From: Candidatus Desulfovibrio intestinavium
GTDB taxonomy: Bacteria > Desulfobacterota > Desulfovibrionia > Desulfovibrionales > Desulfovibrionaceae
Direction: 5' to 3'
DNA: 57,548 nucleotides
Assembly (NCBI GenBank): GCA_019118345.1
Contig: DWZD01000034.1
Location: 1 to 57,548 of the forward strand
The notes under the pieces are model-generated. The model saw only the letters and a program-made list of their open reading frames with translations, was not told where the DNA came from and did no database searches. Position numbers and translations under genes: made by a program. Below are positions 1 to 8,446 of the stretch, one piece after another; within the stretch, counting starts at the first letter, position 1, and every line of letters starts with the position of its first letter.

Positions 1-864
1 GAATTTGACCGCATAGGCTGTACAAGGCGGAACAAGCACGAGCAGCAGGCAGACCACGCCCACACGGCGTCCCCGCGCGGGCTTCCGGCAACGATCCTCG
101 CGGCGGAAGGCAAAAAGGAACAGGCTGTAGATCAGCAGAAAGGCCAGGGTCGCCGCCTCGAACAAAAGGAACGACGCGGAAGAAAAAGCGTGCATGAAGG
201 AATAGCCGAGGGAAAGAAACAACAGCGGCGGCAGCAGGAGGGGCAGATAACGCGCGGCGAAGCTGCTGGGAGAAGGCGCCCCGGACGCCAGCCGACGGCC
301 GCAGTCCAGTGCGACGAAGAGGCCGGAAAGGCCGAGCGGCGCCGACAAAAAGCTCTTTACCTGAGTGCTGGACGCTGCATAAAGATCCCAGGCGCAGACA
401 AGGAGCAGCGGCGCGGTCAAGCAGCCCAGACACAGGGCCAGCAGGATAGTGGCCTCCACCGCCATGAGCAGATAGCGCGCGTAGGCTTTTCCCGTCATCT
501 TCCGCTGTCGTTCCGCGGGGCCGGTAAAAAGGCCCAGCAGGAACAGGCCGTACGGCACGAAAAGGAGCAGGACGCTCCCGTCCGGCCATTCCCGGAAAGG
601 TAGCTCCAGACCCAGCGGCAGCAGCGCCAGCGGCAGCAGCAGGGGCAGGAACCTTGCCGGGAACGAGCCGGATGCCTCCATCCTGATCCGCCGCCCGGCA
701 TATGCGGGCAGGAAGAGGAAAGGACAGATGAATGCCAGGATGGACGGATCGAAGAACTCATCATGCAGCGCCTGCCGAATGACGGCGAGCAGAAACCCTT
801 CGGCCAGCGCCAGAAGAGCGAAGGCTGTGCTTACCGTGGCGCGCTCCACATGTGTTGCCGTCAT
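1..864 (-). CDS. polytopic membrane protein, 3' end beyond window (paralog of the next gene)
   Basis: An open frame of 288 codons runs from an ATG at 864 off the left edge, so the protein is incomplete. It begins MTATHVERA and holds about six hydrophobic segments separated by short Arg-rich loops. Its last visible part, PARGRRVGVVCLLLVLVP, closely matches the segment around the fifth membrane helix of the upstream gene (PPARGRRAGMACLLLVLAP), so the two are tandem paralogs. The ATG overlaps the stop of the upstream gene (ATGA), indicating one operon and translational coupling. By analogy with its neighbour, a periplasmic PstS-like binding domain would be expected to the left of position 1, but this is inference. 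Function unknown. Confidence 0.75.
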   Translation of the reverse strand, partial: MTATHVERATVSTAFALLALAEGFLLAVIRQALHDEFFDPSILAFICPFLFLPAYAGRRIRMEASGSFPARFLPLLLPLALLPLGLELPFREWPDGSVLLLFVPYGLFLLGLFTGPAERQRKMTGKAYARYLLMAVEATILLALCLGCLTAPLLLVCAWDLYAASSTQVKSFLSAPLGLSGLFVALDCGRRLASGAPSPSSFAARYLPLLLPPLLFLSLGYSFMHAFSSASFLLFEAATLAFLLIYSLFLFAFRREDRCRKPARGRRVGVVCLLLVLVPPCTAYAVKF

Positions 865-2399
865 CGGCATGGTGGGGCGTCCCTGTCCCTGCCTTTCCCC
901 GCGTCGCCGTCGCTTTCGCCGCCGTTTTCGTCCTCCCACGGCAGATAGCCCGCCCGGCGGATGAGGTCGCGGCCTTCGGGGCCGAGCAGCCAGTCGCGGA
1001 AGGCGTGGCCTTCCCTGTTGAGCGGACGGCAGGTGATCAGGCAGAGGGGCAGGGCCAGCGGATAGCTGCCGTCGCGCAGGTTCGCGTCCGTGGGCGTTAC
1101 CCCGTCCACGGCCAGCAGGCGGATGTCGCCGTCGGGGAACCAGTCGGCCAGATAGCGGCGCAGGCCGAAGCCCAGCGCGCCCGTCCGTTTGCGGTAGCGG
1201 GCCACCCTGCTTTCGGGCGTCAAGCTGTGTTCCGACGGCGAATACTCCTCCCGCAAAGGCGGGGCGGCCTCCTCCCCGCGCAGGATGAGCCGTTCCAACA
1301 GGATCTGATTCTCGTCCTCCGCTTCATGCTGGAAGGGGAGGATGCGCTCGTCATGACCGCCCACCTCCTGCCAGTTGGCGATCTCCCCGGTATAGATGCG
1401 CCGGAGCTGTTCGCTGGTCAGGCTTCTTACGGGATTGTCCTTGTGGACGAAGAAGATGAGGCCCTCGTGGGCCACGGGCCGCACGACGGGCGTGAGCCAC
1501 TCGGCGCGCAGGGCGGCAAGCTGCCGTTCGGACGGCGGCAGGCCGAAAAAGATGTCCACGGAATCCGGGCTATGGTGCGGCATCAGCACACCTGCCCGGG
1601 CCAGCCGTTCGATCCAGGTTTTGTCGGGGAGGGGGCGGCCGTCCGCATCAAGACGGCTGACGGCCCGTATGGCGGCGACATAGAGAGGTCTGGCGGCCAG
1701 TATGCCGTTCAGCCGGGGCAGGGTTTCGCCAAGGCGCAGGGAGGGCGGCGCGGACGGTCGGGCCAGCGCATTGTCCGGCCTGTCGGGGGTAAATGCCTTC
1801 CAGAAATCCTCATTTCCCATCACGCCGACGGCATCATGATCGCCCGTGATCAGGGTGGCTTGCGTGTCGTGCAGGCTGACGGCAAGGCCCGCGCAGAACG
1901 GGGCGAGCACAAGCAGCAGGCAGGCCATGCCCGCGCGGCGTCCCCGTGCGGGCGGACAGGCGCGGCTCCAGTTGAGGAAATTAAGCAGAAACGGGCCGTA
2001 GGTCAGCAGAAAGGCCAGCCCTGCCAGCCTGTAGAGGGGGGCGGAGCCGAAGCATGAGCGGACGCACAGGATCAGAACGGCAAGAAAGAGCGGCAGCGGC
2101 AGGAGGAGCGGCAGATATCGGGCGATGAAGGTGGCGGCGATATGGGCGTGGGCCGCCAGCCGTCCGCCGCAGATCCCGGGGATGGTGAGGCTGAAGCAGA
2201 CGACCGCCGCCGCGAAATCGTTATCCCGGCTGAGCCGCAGCGGGTCGCCTGTCAGGGCGGAAAGAAGGCCGTCCGCAACGTAGAGGTTGAGCAGGGTGCA
2301 GAGCGGCAGGAAGAAAAGGATTGCGACAAAGGCCGTGCCCACAAAGTAGGCCAGCGCATTCGCGTCCCGGCTGTGTGCGGAGGGGGTGGGCGTTTTCAT
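861..2399 (-). CDS. membrane-anchored PstS-like substrate-binding protein (fusion)
   Basis: The product has 512 residues. Residues 1-180 contain five predicted membrane helices (near 17-37, 64-82, 95-112, 124-142, 158-178). The Arg-rich loop before the last helix suggests the N-terminus is inside and the C-terminal domain outside. Residues from about 195 resemble a PstS/PBP-II phosphate-binding-like domain: HKDNPVRSLTSEQLRRIYTG followed by IANWQEVGG is the typical segment of that family. Classical PstS is a soluble or lipid-anchored partner of PstCAB; here it is fused to a polytopic module and no ABC permease or ATPase is adjacent. It shares an ATGA junction with its downstream paralog. A sensing or anchoring role is as plausible as transport, and the ligand is unknown. 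Confidence 0.7.
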   Translation of the reverse strand: MKTPTPSAHSRDANALAYFVGTAFVAILFFLPLCTLLNLYVADGLLSALTGDPLRLSRDNDFAAAVVCFSLTIPGICGGRLAAHAHIAATFIARYLPLLLPLPLFLAVLILCVRSCFGSAPLYRLAGLAFLLTYGPFLLNFLNWSRACPPARGRRAGMACLLLVLAPFCAGLAVSLHDTQATLITGDHDAVGVMGNEDFWKAFTPDRPDNALARPSAPPSLRLGETLPRLNGILAARPLYVAAIRAVSRLDADGRPLPDKTWIERLARAGVLMPHHSPDSVDIFFGLPPSERQLAALRAEWLTPVVRPVAHEGLIFFVHKDNPVRSLTSEQLRRIYTGEIANWQEVGGHDERILPFQHEAEDENQILLERLILRGEEAAPPLREEYSPSEHSLTPESRVARYRKRTGALGFGLRRYLADWFPDGDIRLLAVDGVTPTDANLRDGSYPLALPLCLITCRPLNREGHAFRDWLLGPEGRDLIRRAGYLPWEDENGGESDGDAGKGRDRDAPPCR

Positions 2400-2535
2400 G
2401 GCGCATGTCTCCCGTCGTGCATGGGCCCTGCCATTGGCGGCGGGCGGCTGTTCCCCGGCGAGGCTTCCTCGCGACGCGGCAGGAGAGACAGGGGGAAGCG
2501 CAACGCCACCCGCCCTTGCCGCCCCGCGTCCCGCC

Positions 2536-4947
2536 TCAGCGCAGTTCCACGATGGTCATGCCGTCGCCGCCGCGATCTTCCGGGGCAAGGGCAAAATGGG
2601 CCACCGCCGGGAAGCCGCGCAAAAACTCGTGGATTTGCCGCCGCAATGCGCCGGTGCCGCGCCCGTGCACCACTTCCAGCTCATGGAAGCCCGCCAGCAG
2701 GGCCTTGTCGAGGAAGCGCTCCACCTCGGCCAGCGCCTGATCGGCGCGCATGCCGCGCAGATCGAGCTTGAGCGAGGGGCCGTCATCGGCCCCGGCCTGC
2801 GCGCGCACGGCCCGGCCCACAGCCGAGGGGGCAGCTGTCGGAGCGGCGGTCACGGGCAGGCGCACGTCCTTCATGGCGGCCCAGAGGCTCACGCCATTGA
2901 GGTCGAGACGCAGGCGGTTGCGGCGTTCGTCAATGTCCGTGATGCGGCCGCGCTTGTTGAAGGCCGTATGCAGCACCTCCTGTCCCACGCGGAAATCGGC
3001 GGCCGCGGGCTGGGGCGCGGCCTGCGCTTCCGGCTGGGGGGGCGCGGCCAGCGAGGCCCGCAGGCGGGACATTTCGCGCAGGGCCTGCTTCTGGGTGGCA
3101 CGGCCCTCTTTCCAGGCGCGCAACAATTCCTGCGCCTGCGCGCGTACCTCGTCATGTAGGCGCAGACGTTCCTTTTCGTACTTTTCGCGGGCGTGCTCGG
3201 CCTCGTGGCGGGCCTTGTCCTGCGCTTTCTTCAGATCGCGCAATTCCTCCTCGCGGCGGGCGGCCAGATCGTTGAGGCGCTGGAGCACCTGCCCGGTCTC
3301 CTGCCCGTCCTGCAAAAGGTATTGTTCCGCGCGGCGCAAAATGCTTTCCGGCAGGCCGTGTTCGCGGGCCACGTCCAGCGCCTGACTGGCCCCCACCTGA
3401 TCGTAGGCCAGCCGGAAGAGGGGCTTCTTGCTCTGCGGGTCAAAGAGCACCGAGGCCGCCCGCGCGCCCTCGCGGGTGAGGGCATAGCTCTTGAGGGCCG
3501 GGAAGTGGGTGGCGGCAAGCGTATAGGTCTGTTTTTCCAGCAGTTCGTCGAGGACGGCCTGCGCCAGCGCCGCGCCCTGCGCCGGATCGGTGCCCGCGCC
3601 AAATTCGTCCAGCAGTACGAGGGCTTCGGCGTCCAGATGCTTCCAGGCCTTGCCCAGATGCTGAATCTGGGCCGTGAAGGTGGACACGTTGTCCGCAAGG
3701 CTCTGCTCGTCACCGATGAAGGCATCCACCCGCCCGAACCACGGCAGATGCGAGCCCGCGCCCGCAGGCACGGGCAGGGCGCTGAGAGTCATGGCGGCCA
3801 TGAGGCCCAGCGTCTTGAGGCAGACCGTCTTGCCGCCCGCATTGCCGCCGGTGATGATGAGCGCCCGTTCGCCGGGGCGCAGGACGATGTCCAGCGGGCG
3901 CACGCGGCGCCGGGCCGCCTCGCGGGCCTCGGCCTCGTCGCGGGCGTTGCGGCGTTCGCGTTCCGGCGCGGCCTGTCGGCTGCCGTCCGCATGGCCCAGC
4001 AGGAGGAGAGGGTGGCGGGCTTCCAGCAGGCTGATGCCCTCGGCGGCCGGGGTCAGGGGCACGCAGCGCCCGTCATAGCGGTCGGCCAGACGGCACTTGG
4101 CCTGCAAAACATCCAGATCGGCCAGCAGATCGAGGGCGGCGCGCGCCCCGGGCAGTTCGGCCAGCAGCAGGGAGCGCAGATAGATGAGGATTCTCTGTTC
4201 CTCCTCGCGCTCCTCGCGCTTGAGTTCCTGAAGGCGGTTGTTGATCTCCACCAGAAACATGGGTTCAAAATAGCAGGTCTCGCCGGTCTGCGACCAGTCG
4301 TGAATGATGCCCTGCATGCGGCCCTTGAAATTGGCCTTGAGCGGCAGCACATAGCGGTCGGACGAGAGGGTCATGAACTCGTCCTGCAAATAGGGCAGCA
4401 TATTGTACTGCACGGCGTAGTCCTTGACCTTGCGCATGCAGCTCTGATGCAGGCGGCGCAGTTCGCCGCGCACCTGATGCAGTTCCGGCGAGCTTTCGTC
4501 GCGGATGTAGCCGTCATCGGACAGGCAGCGGTTGAGGGCGGCGGTGAGCTGCACCGGCAGGGGCGATTGGCGGGCGAAGGCCAGCAGATGCGGCCACTGA
4601 TCCTCGGCCTCCGGCACGGCGACGGCCTCCACGGCGGCCTGCGCCAGCCGCAGCACCTCGCGCAGGGCCCAGAAGGCGTCGGTGTCCGGCTGGGCATGGG
4701 GCCGTTCCACGGCGCGCAGAAGGCCGCTCACATCCGGGAAGGCCGTCAGGGCAAAGCCGCCTTGCGGACGGGCCGCCCAGACGCGAAATTCCTCGAAAAG
4801 GCGGGCGGCATGGGTGACGGCCCCGGCATCGGACAGGGGCGCGACGCGCAGGGCGAGATCGCGGCCCACGCCGGAAGCGCAGAGTGCGGCCAGATGGGCG
4901 ATGATGGCGTCAAATTCCAGAGCGGCAAGGGTTCGCGCGTGAATCAT
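2536..4947 (-). CDS. mutS2: endonuclease MutS2
   Basis: The product has 803 residues, normal for MutS2. It has a MutS-like lever/core region to about residue 320, a P-loop GGNAGGKT near residue 367, a Walker B with the MutS signature VLLDEFGAGTDP near 446, a long charged coiled region (about 530-640), and a C-terminal Smr domain from about 722 with LDLRG and the HGRGTGALR loop. MutS2 lacks the mismatch-recognition domain of MutS; family members act in recombination control or rescue of collided ribosomes through the Smr nuclease. The gene lies downstream of rpsU and the YqeY gene but is separated from them by a terminator at 5029-5054. Confidence 0.95.
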   Translation of the reverse strand: MIHARTLAALEFDAIIAHLAALCASGVGRDLALRVAPLSDAGAVTHAARLFEEFRVWAARPQGGFALTAFPDVSGLLRAVERPHAQPDTDAFWALREVLRLAQAAVEAVAVPEAEDQWPHLLAFARQSPLPVQLTAALNRCLSDDGYIRDESSPELHQVRGELRRLHQSCMRKVKDYAVQYNMLPYLQDEFMTLSSDRYVLPLKANFKGRMQGIIHDWSQTGETCYFEPMFLVEINNRLQELKREEREEEQRILIYLRSLLLAELPGARAALDLLADLDVLQAKCRLADRYDGRCVPLTPAAEGISLLEARHPLLLLGHADGSRQAAPERERRNARDEAEAREAARRRVRPLDIVLRPGERALIITGGNAGGKTVCLKTLGLMAAMTLSALPVPAGAGSHLPWFGRVDAFIGDEQSLADNVSTFTAQIQHLGKAWKHLDAEALVLLDEFGAGTDPAQGAALAQAVLDELLEKQTYTLAATHFPALKSYALTREGARAASVLFDPQSKKPLFRLAYDQVGASQALDVAREHGLPESILRRAEQYLLQDGQETGQVLQRLNDLAARREEELRDLKKAQDKARHEAEHAREKYEKERLRLHDEVRAQAQELLRAWKEGRATQKQALREMSRLRASLAAPPQPEAQAAPQPAAADFRVGQEVLHTAFNKRGRITDIDERRNRLRLDLNGVSLWAAMKDVRLPVTAAPTAAPSAVGRAVRAQAGADDGPSLKLDLRGMRADQALAEVERFLDKALLAGFHELEVVHGRGTGALRRQIHEFLRGFPAVAHFALAPEDRGGDGMTIVELR

Positions 4948-5028
4948 GGGCAGGGCTGGCCACGGGGCCGGGTGAGAGTGTGGACGGCGCGCCGCAACAG
5001 GGGCGCGGCGCAGGAAACGGGAACCAAG

Positions 5029-5054
5029 AAAAAAGGCCGCGCTACGGCACGGCC
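5029..5054 (-). terminator. Rho-independent terminator after the YqeY-family gene
   Basis: On the minus strand an 8-bp GC-rich stem (GGCCGTGC pairing with GCGCGGCC, one G-U pair) with a four-base loop is followed by TTTTTT. It sits between the stop of the YqeY gene and the start of mutS2, so mutS2 probably has its own promoter or depends on readthrough. Confidence 0.8.
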
Positions 5055-5065
5055 CGTCGTCGGCA

Positions 5066-5524
5066 TTACTGGGGCGTCAGGCGCAGTTTGACGGCCTCGG
5101 AAAGGGCCTTGCCGTCCACGCGCCCCTTGTGCGAGGCCATGATGGCGGAAATGACCTTGCCCATGTCGCGGGGCGAGGCCGCGCCCACGGCGGCGATGGT
5201 TTCCTCGATGAGGCGGCCGAGTTCCTCCTCGCTCAGGGCCTTGGGCAGATATTCCTGAATGACGGCCAGCTCGTCGGCTTCCTTCTGCGCCAGATCGGGA
5301 CGATTGGCGGCATTGTACTGTTCGATGGAGTCCTGCCGCTGCTTGCCTTCCTTGATGATGACATCCAGCATTTCTTCATCGCTCAGGGTTCCGCCGGGGC
5401 GGCGCAGATCCACCAGACGGTTCTTGACCGCCGTCTTGAGCAGGCGCAGCACGGTCAGGCGCACCGCATCCTTGGCCTTGTAGGCCTGCACATAGTCTTT
5501 TTCAATCTGTTCAAACAGGCTCAT
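5066..5524 (-). CDS. GatB/YqeY domain protein
   Basis: The protein has 152 residues, starting MSLFEQIEKDYVQAYKAKD. This is the small YqeY family, which resembles the C-terminal tRNA-interacting domain of the GatB amidotransferase subunit. Typical features are RLTVLRLLKTAVKN near the N-terminus, LSDEEMLDVIIKEGKQRQDSIEQ in the middle and PRDMGKVISAIMASHKGRVDG near the end. The ATG at 5524 is preferred over a longer frame because a GAGG ribosome site lies six bases upstream and the family begins here. Genes of this family often lie next to rpsU, as here. The exact biochemical role of free-standing YqeY is not established. Confidence 0.92.
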   Translation of the reverse strand: MSLFEQIEKDYVQAYKAKDAVRLTVLRLLKTAVKNRLVDLRRPGGTLSDEEMLDVIIKEGKQRQDSIEQYNAANRPDLAQKEADELAVIQEYLPKALSEEELGRLIEETIAAVGAASPRDMGKVISAIMASHKGRVDGKALSEAVKLRLTPQ

Positions 5525-5552
5525 GGAAAACCTCATGGGGATGAACCCCCGG

Positions 5553-5594
5553 AAAAAATCAAAAAGCGGGAAGCCCGACAAGGGGGCCTCCCGC
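5553..5594 (-). terminator. Rho-independent terminator after rpsU
   Basis: On the minus strand the hairpin GCGGGAGGCCC / GGGCTTCCCGC (one G-U pair) is followed by TTTTTGATTTTTT. It lies directly downstream of rpsU and before the YqeY gene start. Confidence 0.85.
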
Positions 5595-5638
5595 AAACGG
5601 ACAGCGTCGCTCACGCCCGAATGGACGCGGGCGCGACA

Positions 5639-5842
5639 TTACGCCGCGTTCATCTTGCGCATTTTCTTCATCAGGCGCTTACGGGCAGCGGCCTTCTTCT
5701 TCTTGCGCATCACGCTGGGCTTTTCATAGTGCTGCCGCTTCTTCATTTCGGACAGCACGCCGGCCTTTTCCACCTGCTTCTTGAAGCGGCGCAGCGCGAT
5801 ATCAAAGTTGTAATCGTCTTCGTTGAGGAACACTCCGGGCAC
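5639..5842 (-). CDS. rpsU: 30S ribosomal protein S21
   Basis: This small basic protein has 67 residues. The sequence [19 protein letters not shown], then [20 protein letters not shown] and a lysine-rich tail, is unmistakably S21. The GTG at 5842 gives [13 protein letters not shown], the family N-terminus, with an AGGGGGTGAT ribosome site ending about six bases upstream. Two in-frame starts further upstream (ATG 5848, GTG 5851) lie inside that ribosome site and are less likely. S21 sits near the mRNA exit of the 30S subunit. A strong terminator follows, making it a short, probably highly expressed transcript. Confidence 0.95.
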   Translation of the reverse strand: MPGVFLNEDDYNFDIALRRFKKQVEKAGVLSEMKKRQHYEKPSVMRKKKKAAARKRLMKKMRKMNAA

Positions 5843-6037
5843 AGACATCACCCCCTTTTTTCAGGGCTCCGGCCGTGGCCGGGCGCTTCGGCGGGCAGAT
5901 CGCCGCCGTTCCGTCGGAACGGAAAGGCATGCTTACGCCCTTTTTGCAAAAAAGGCAAGTCTTTTCCCGAAAAGAAAAGGGCGGCATGCTCCGGCGCGTG
6001 AACGGGAGCGGCAGCGCCGCCCGCCGCCGTCATCCCG

Positions 6038-6838
6038 CTACCTGGCCCCGGCCAGACGCGCGGAACGCTCGCAACCTTCCTCGCAGCCCTGTTGGCAGGC
6101 CCTGTCGTACCAATGACGGGCCTTGAAGGGATCGCGTTTGACGCCCTTGCCCTCTTCATACAGGGTGCCGAGATACATCTGGGAGGCAAAAAAACCGTCA
6201 TTTGCCGCCTTTTCCCAGTATGCGCGCGCCTTGGCATAATCCTGCTTCACGCCCCGGCCTTCATAATGGAGATAGCCGAGATTGTGCAGGGCATAGGGAT
6301 TGAGTTGCGCGGCGGCCTTTTCCCACCAGTCGCGCGCCTTGGCGTCGTCCTGCGGTACGCCCCAGCCGTTGGCGTACAGGTTGCCGAGCGCATACTGGGC
6401 GGTATCCTCGCCCTCCGCGGCGGCTTTTTCCCAGTATGCGCGCGCCTTGGCATAATCCTGCTTCACGCCGAGACCTTCGACATACAGGCGGCCGAGATTG
6501 TATTGCGCACCCGGGTAATTCTGCGCGGCGGCCTTTTCCAGCCAGCGGCGGGCAAGGGCGTAGTCCTGCTTTGTCCCGGCGCCGTTGGCGTACATGAGGC
6601 CGAGGATATTCTGGGCCGGAGCGTAGCCCTGTTCGGCGGACTTCTTGAACCAGCGGAAGGCCTCGTCCTCGTCCGGCGCGACGCCTTCGCCCCGGCTGTA
6701 GCGGGAGCCGAGTTCAAACTGCGCGGTTTTTTCGCCGTGTTTGGCCTCTTTTTTCACCTCGTCAAACGAGGCCGCCAAGGCCGCCGTGCCGCCGACAAGC
6801 TGTGCCGCAAGCAACAGCGCAAGACAGAGAAGTTTCAT
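6038..6838 (-). CDS. secreted Sel1-repeat (SLR) protein, copy 1
   Basis: The protein has 266 residues. A signal peptide (MKLLCLALLLAAQLVGGTAA, cleavage near residue 24) is followed by about six Sel1-like repeats of about 36 residues with the pattern LG-x-LY-x-x-G-x-GV-x-x-D-x-x-x-A-x-x-W, each ending in KAA. The C-terminus has a short Cys-containing end (ACQQGCEEGCERSARL). SLR proteins form alpha solenoids used for protein-protein contacts. The ATG at 6838 has GAAGGAGT upstream. Its tandem neighbour (7030-7848) shares signal peptide, repeats and tail, so the pair arose by duplication. No partner is identifiable. Confidence 0.88.
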   Translation of the reverse strand: MKLLCLALLLAAQLVGGTAALAASFDEVKKEAKHGEKTAQFELGSRYSRGEGVAPDEDEAFRWFKKSAEQGYAPAQNILGLMYANGAGTKQDYALARRWLEKAAAQNYPGAQYNLGRLYVEGLGVKQDYAKARAYWEKAAAEGEDTAQYALGNLYANGWGVPQDDAKARDWWEKAAAQLNPYALHNLGYLHYEGRGVKQDYAKARAYWEKAANDGFFASQMYLGTLYEEGKGVKRDPFKARHWYDRACQQGCEEGCERSARLAGAR

Positions 6839-6952
6839 GGGGACTCCTTCGGGTGATGGATGCCCTCGCCCGCCCGCCGCGCGGGCGGTCCGCGTCGGAA
6901 AGGCGAAAGTCCGGGCAAGTATGGCACAGGCACGGCCAAAGGTCGAGGGGAT

Positions 6953-7004
6953 GCGGACGGACAATGCGGACGGATAACGCGGACGGACAGCGCGGAAGGA
7001 CAGC
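6953..7004. repeat. four tandem 13-bp repeats
   Basis: The unit GCGGACGGACAAT is repeated four times in perfect 13-bp register with few changes (6953, 6966, 6979, 6992). It lies between the two Sel1-repeat genes, upstream of copy 1 and just past the stop of copy 2. It could change promoter or leader spacing by slippage, but no function is shown. Confidence 0.85.
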
Positions 7005-7029
7005 GGCGAGGCCTGAGGGCCGCCCCGCG

Positions 7030-7848
7030 TCAGCGTTGGGGGCTCAGTCGTGCGGCTTGTTCGCAGCCTTCCCTGCTGCCCTTGCGGCAGGCCGTTTCAA
7101 ACCACGTCAAGGCGGCGGCGGTGTCCTTTTGTCCGCCCTTGCCCTCGGCATACAGGGTGCCGAGTTGCACCTGCGCGGCGGGAAAGCCCTTCCGGGCCCC
7201 TTTCTCGAACCACGCGCGCGCCTTGGCGTAATCCCGGGGAACGCCCTTTCCCCCTTCGCAATAGAGGAGGCCGAGCATGTAGAGGGCGGGCAGAAAGCCC
7301 TCCTCAGCGGATTTTTCCCACCATTGGCGGGCTGTTGCGTAATCCTGCTCCACGCCCTCGCCGTTGGCGTACATGACTCCCAGATAAAACTGGGCGCCCT
7401 CGTCATCATCGGCGGCGGCCTTTTCCCACAGTGCGCGCGCCCGGGCATAATCCTGCTTCACGCCGAGACCTTCGGCATACAGGAGGCCGAGATTGCGATC
7501 CGCCGGGGAATAGTCCTGTGCGGCGGCCTTTTCATACCAATGGCGGGCTGCTGCGTAATCCTGCTTCACGCCGCGACCTTCGGCATACATCGAGCCGAGA
7601 TAGTTCTGCGCCGTACAAAAGCCCTGTTCGGCGGATTTTTTGAACCAGTGAAAGGCCTTGGCATCATCCCGGGGAACATCCGTGCCCGTCATGTACATGT
7701 ATCCGAGTTTGCATTGCGCGGTTTGCTTGCCTTCTTCGGCCTCCCGCCGGATCTCTGCAAAGGATGTTCCCCAGGGGGAGGCCGCAAGGGCGGCCGTGCC
7801 GCCGACAAGCTGTGCCGCAAGGAAAAGGGCAAGACAGAGAAGTTTCAT
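7030..7848 (-). CDS. secreted Sel1-repeat (SLR) protein, copy 2
   Basis: The protein has 272 residues. It has nearly the same signal peptide as copy 1 (MKLLCLALFLAAQLVGGTAALAAS), then about six Sel1 repeats containing motifs such as GRGVKQDYAAARHWYEKAA, and a tail ACRKGSREGCEQAARL. The ATG at 7848 has GAAGGAGT upstream, and the 5' flanks of copies 1 and 2 are nearly identical for about 25 bases, which supports recent duplication. Exported alpha-solenoid scaffold; binding partner unknown. Confidence 0.88.
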   Translation of the reverse strand: MKLLCLALFLAAQLVGGTAALAASPWGTSFAEIRREAEEGKQTAQCKLGYMYMTGTDVPRDDAKAFHWFKKSAEQGFCTAQNYLGSMYAEGRGVKQDYAAARHWYEKAAAQDYSPADRNLGLLYAEGLGVKQDYARARALWEKAAADDDEGAQFYLGVMYANGEGVEQDYATARQWWEKSAEEGFLPALYMLGLLYCEGGKGVPRDYAKARAWFEKGARKGFPAAQVQLGTLYAEGKGGQKDTAAALTWFETACRKGSREGCEQAARLSPQR

Positions 7849-7919
7849 GGATACTCCTTCGGGTGATGGATGCCGTCGCCCGCCACGCGGGCGGCCCGTG
7901 CCGGGTAAGGCGATAGTCC

Positions 7920-7957
7920 CGGCAAGTAAGGAATAGGGCAAGACAGAGGATTTTCAT
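7920..7957 (-). pseudogene. stub of a third Sel1-repeat gene (signal-peptide codons only)
   Basis: From the ATG at 7957 the minus strand reads MKILCLALFLT, the start of the signal peptide of the two Sel1-repeat genes, with a recognisable copy of their GGGCAAGACAGAG region. Homology ends after about 11 codons and runs into the sequence upstream of copy 2. This looks like a deletion product from recombination between tandem copies. Confidence 0.65.
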
Positions 7958-8044
7958 GGATACTCAGTTGGCTGGCAGATGCCGGCAGTCAGCATGACGC
8001 GGGTGCGGCAGAACAGGAGGCGGCTACGCCGGATACGGCGCCCG

Positions 8045-8077
8045 AAAAAAAACGGGCATACGCGAAACGTATGCCCG
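8045..8077 (-). terminator. Rho-independent terminator of the HU gene
   Basis: This is a perfect 10-bp stem (CGGGCATACG / CGTATGCCCG) with a five-base loop, followed on the minus strand by eight T residues. It lies about 90 bases downstream of the HU stop. Confidence 0.92.
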
Positions 8078-8170
8078 ACCGGGAAAAAAGCGCACCTGTT
8101 TGCGGCGCGACATATGGCAATGGCGTTTTCCGCGGAAGGGCTGCCGGCGCGGAAAAACGGACTGCGATCC

Positions 8171-8446
8171 CTAGTCCCCCAAGGCGTCCTTGAGCATTTT
8201 GCCGGGACGGAAACGGATAACCTTGCCGGCAGGGATGTTCAGCGTTTCACCGGTGCGCGGATTGCGGCCCTGCCGGGCTTCGCGGCTGTCCACGCTGAAG
8301 CTGCCGAAGCCCGTGAGCGTGAGCTTGCCTTCTTCCACAAGGCTTTCTTCCACGGCGGCAAGAAAGGCATTGAGCACTCGTTCAGCGGCCGCCTTGGTCA
8401 GATTGGACTTGGCCGCAACTTTTTCAATAAAATCCGACTTGGTCAT
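8171..8446 (-). CDS. hup: HU family DNA-binding protein
   Basis: The product has 91 residues, the standard HU/IHF length. It begins MTKSDFIEKVAAKSNLTK and carries the family signature GFGSFSVDSREARQGRNPRT, which forms the arm entering the DNA minor groove, and ends with FRPGKMLKDAL. The start at 8446 follows AGGAGGAAAG. A TTGACA element overlaps the end of rsmA (complement of 8563-8568), so the gene probably has its own promoter despite following rsmA. HU bends and compacts DNA. Whether it is HU-alpha-, HU-beta- or IHF-like cannot be decided here. Confidence 0.95.
   Translation of the reverse strand: MTKSDFIEKVAAKSNLTKAAAERVLNAFLAAVEESLVEEGKLTLTGFGSFSVDSREARQGRNPRTGETLNIPAGKVIRFRPGKMLKDALGD

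Larger units (their letters stand above)
7849..8170. other. intergenic region between Sel1-repeat copy 2 and the HU gene
   Basis: The region contains the upstream flank of copy 2, the truncated third signal peptide (7920-7957) and the HU terminator (8045-8077). No further gene is visible. Confidence 0.7.

Noticed and set aside
5066..5614. Longer start for the YqeY-family gene (30 extra residues)
   Set aside because: The extension overlaps the rpsU terminator and has no family resemblance; the ATG at 5524 has a ribosome site.
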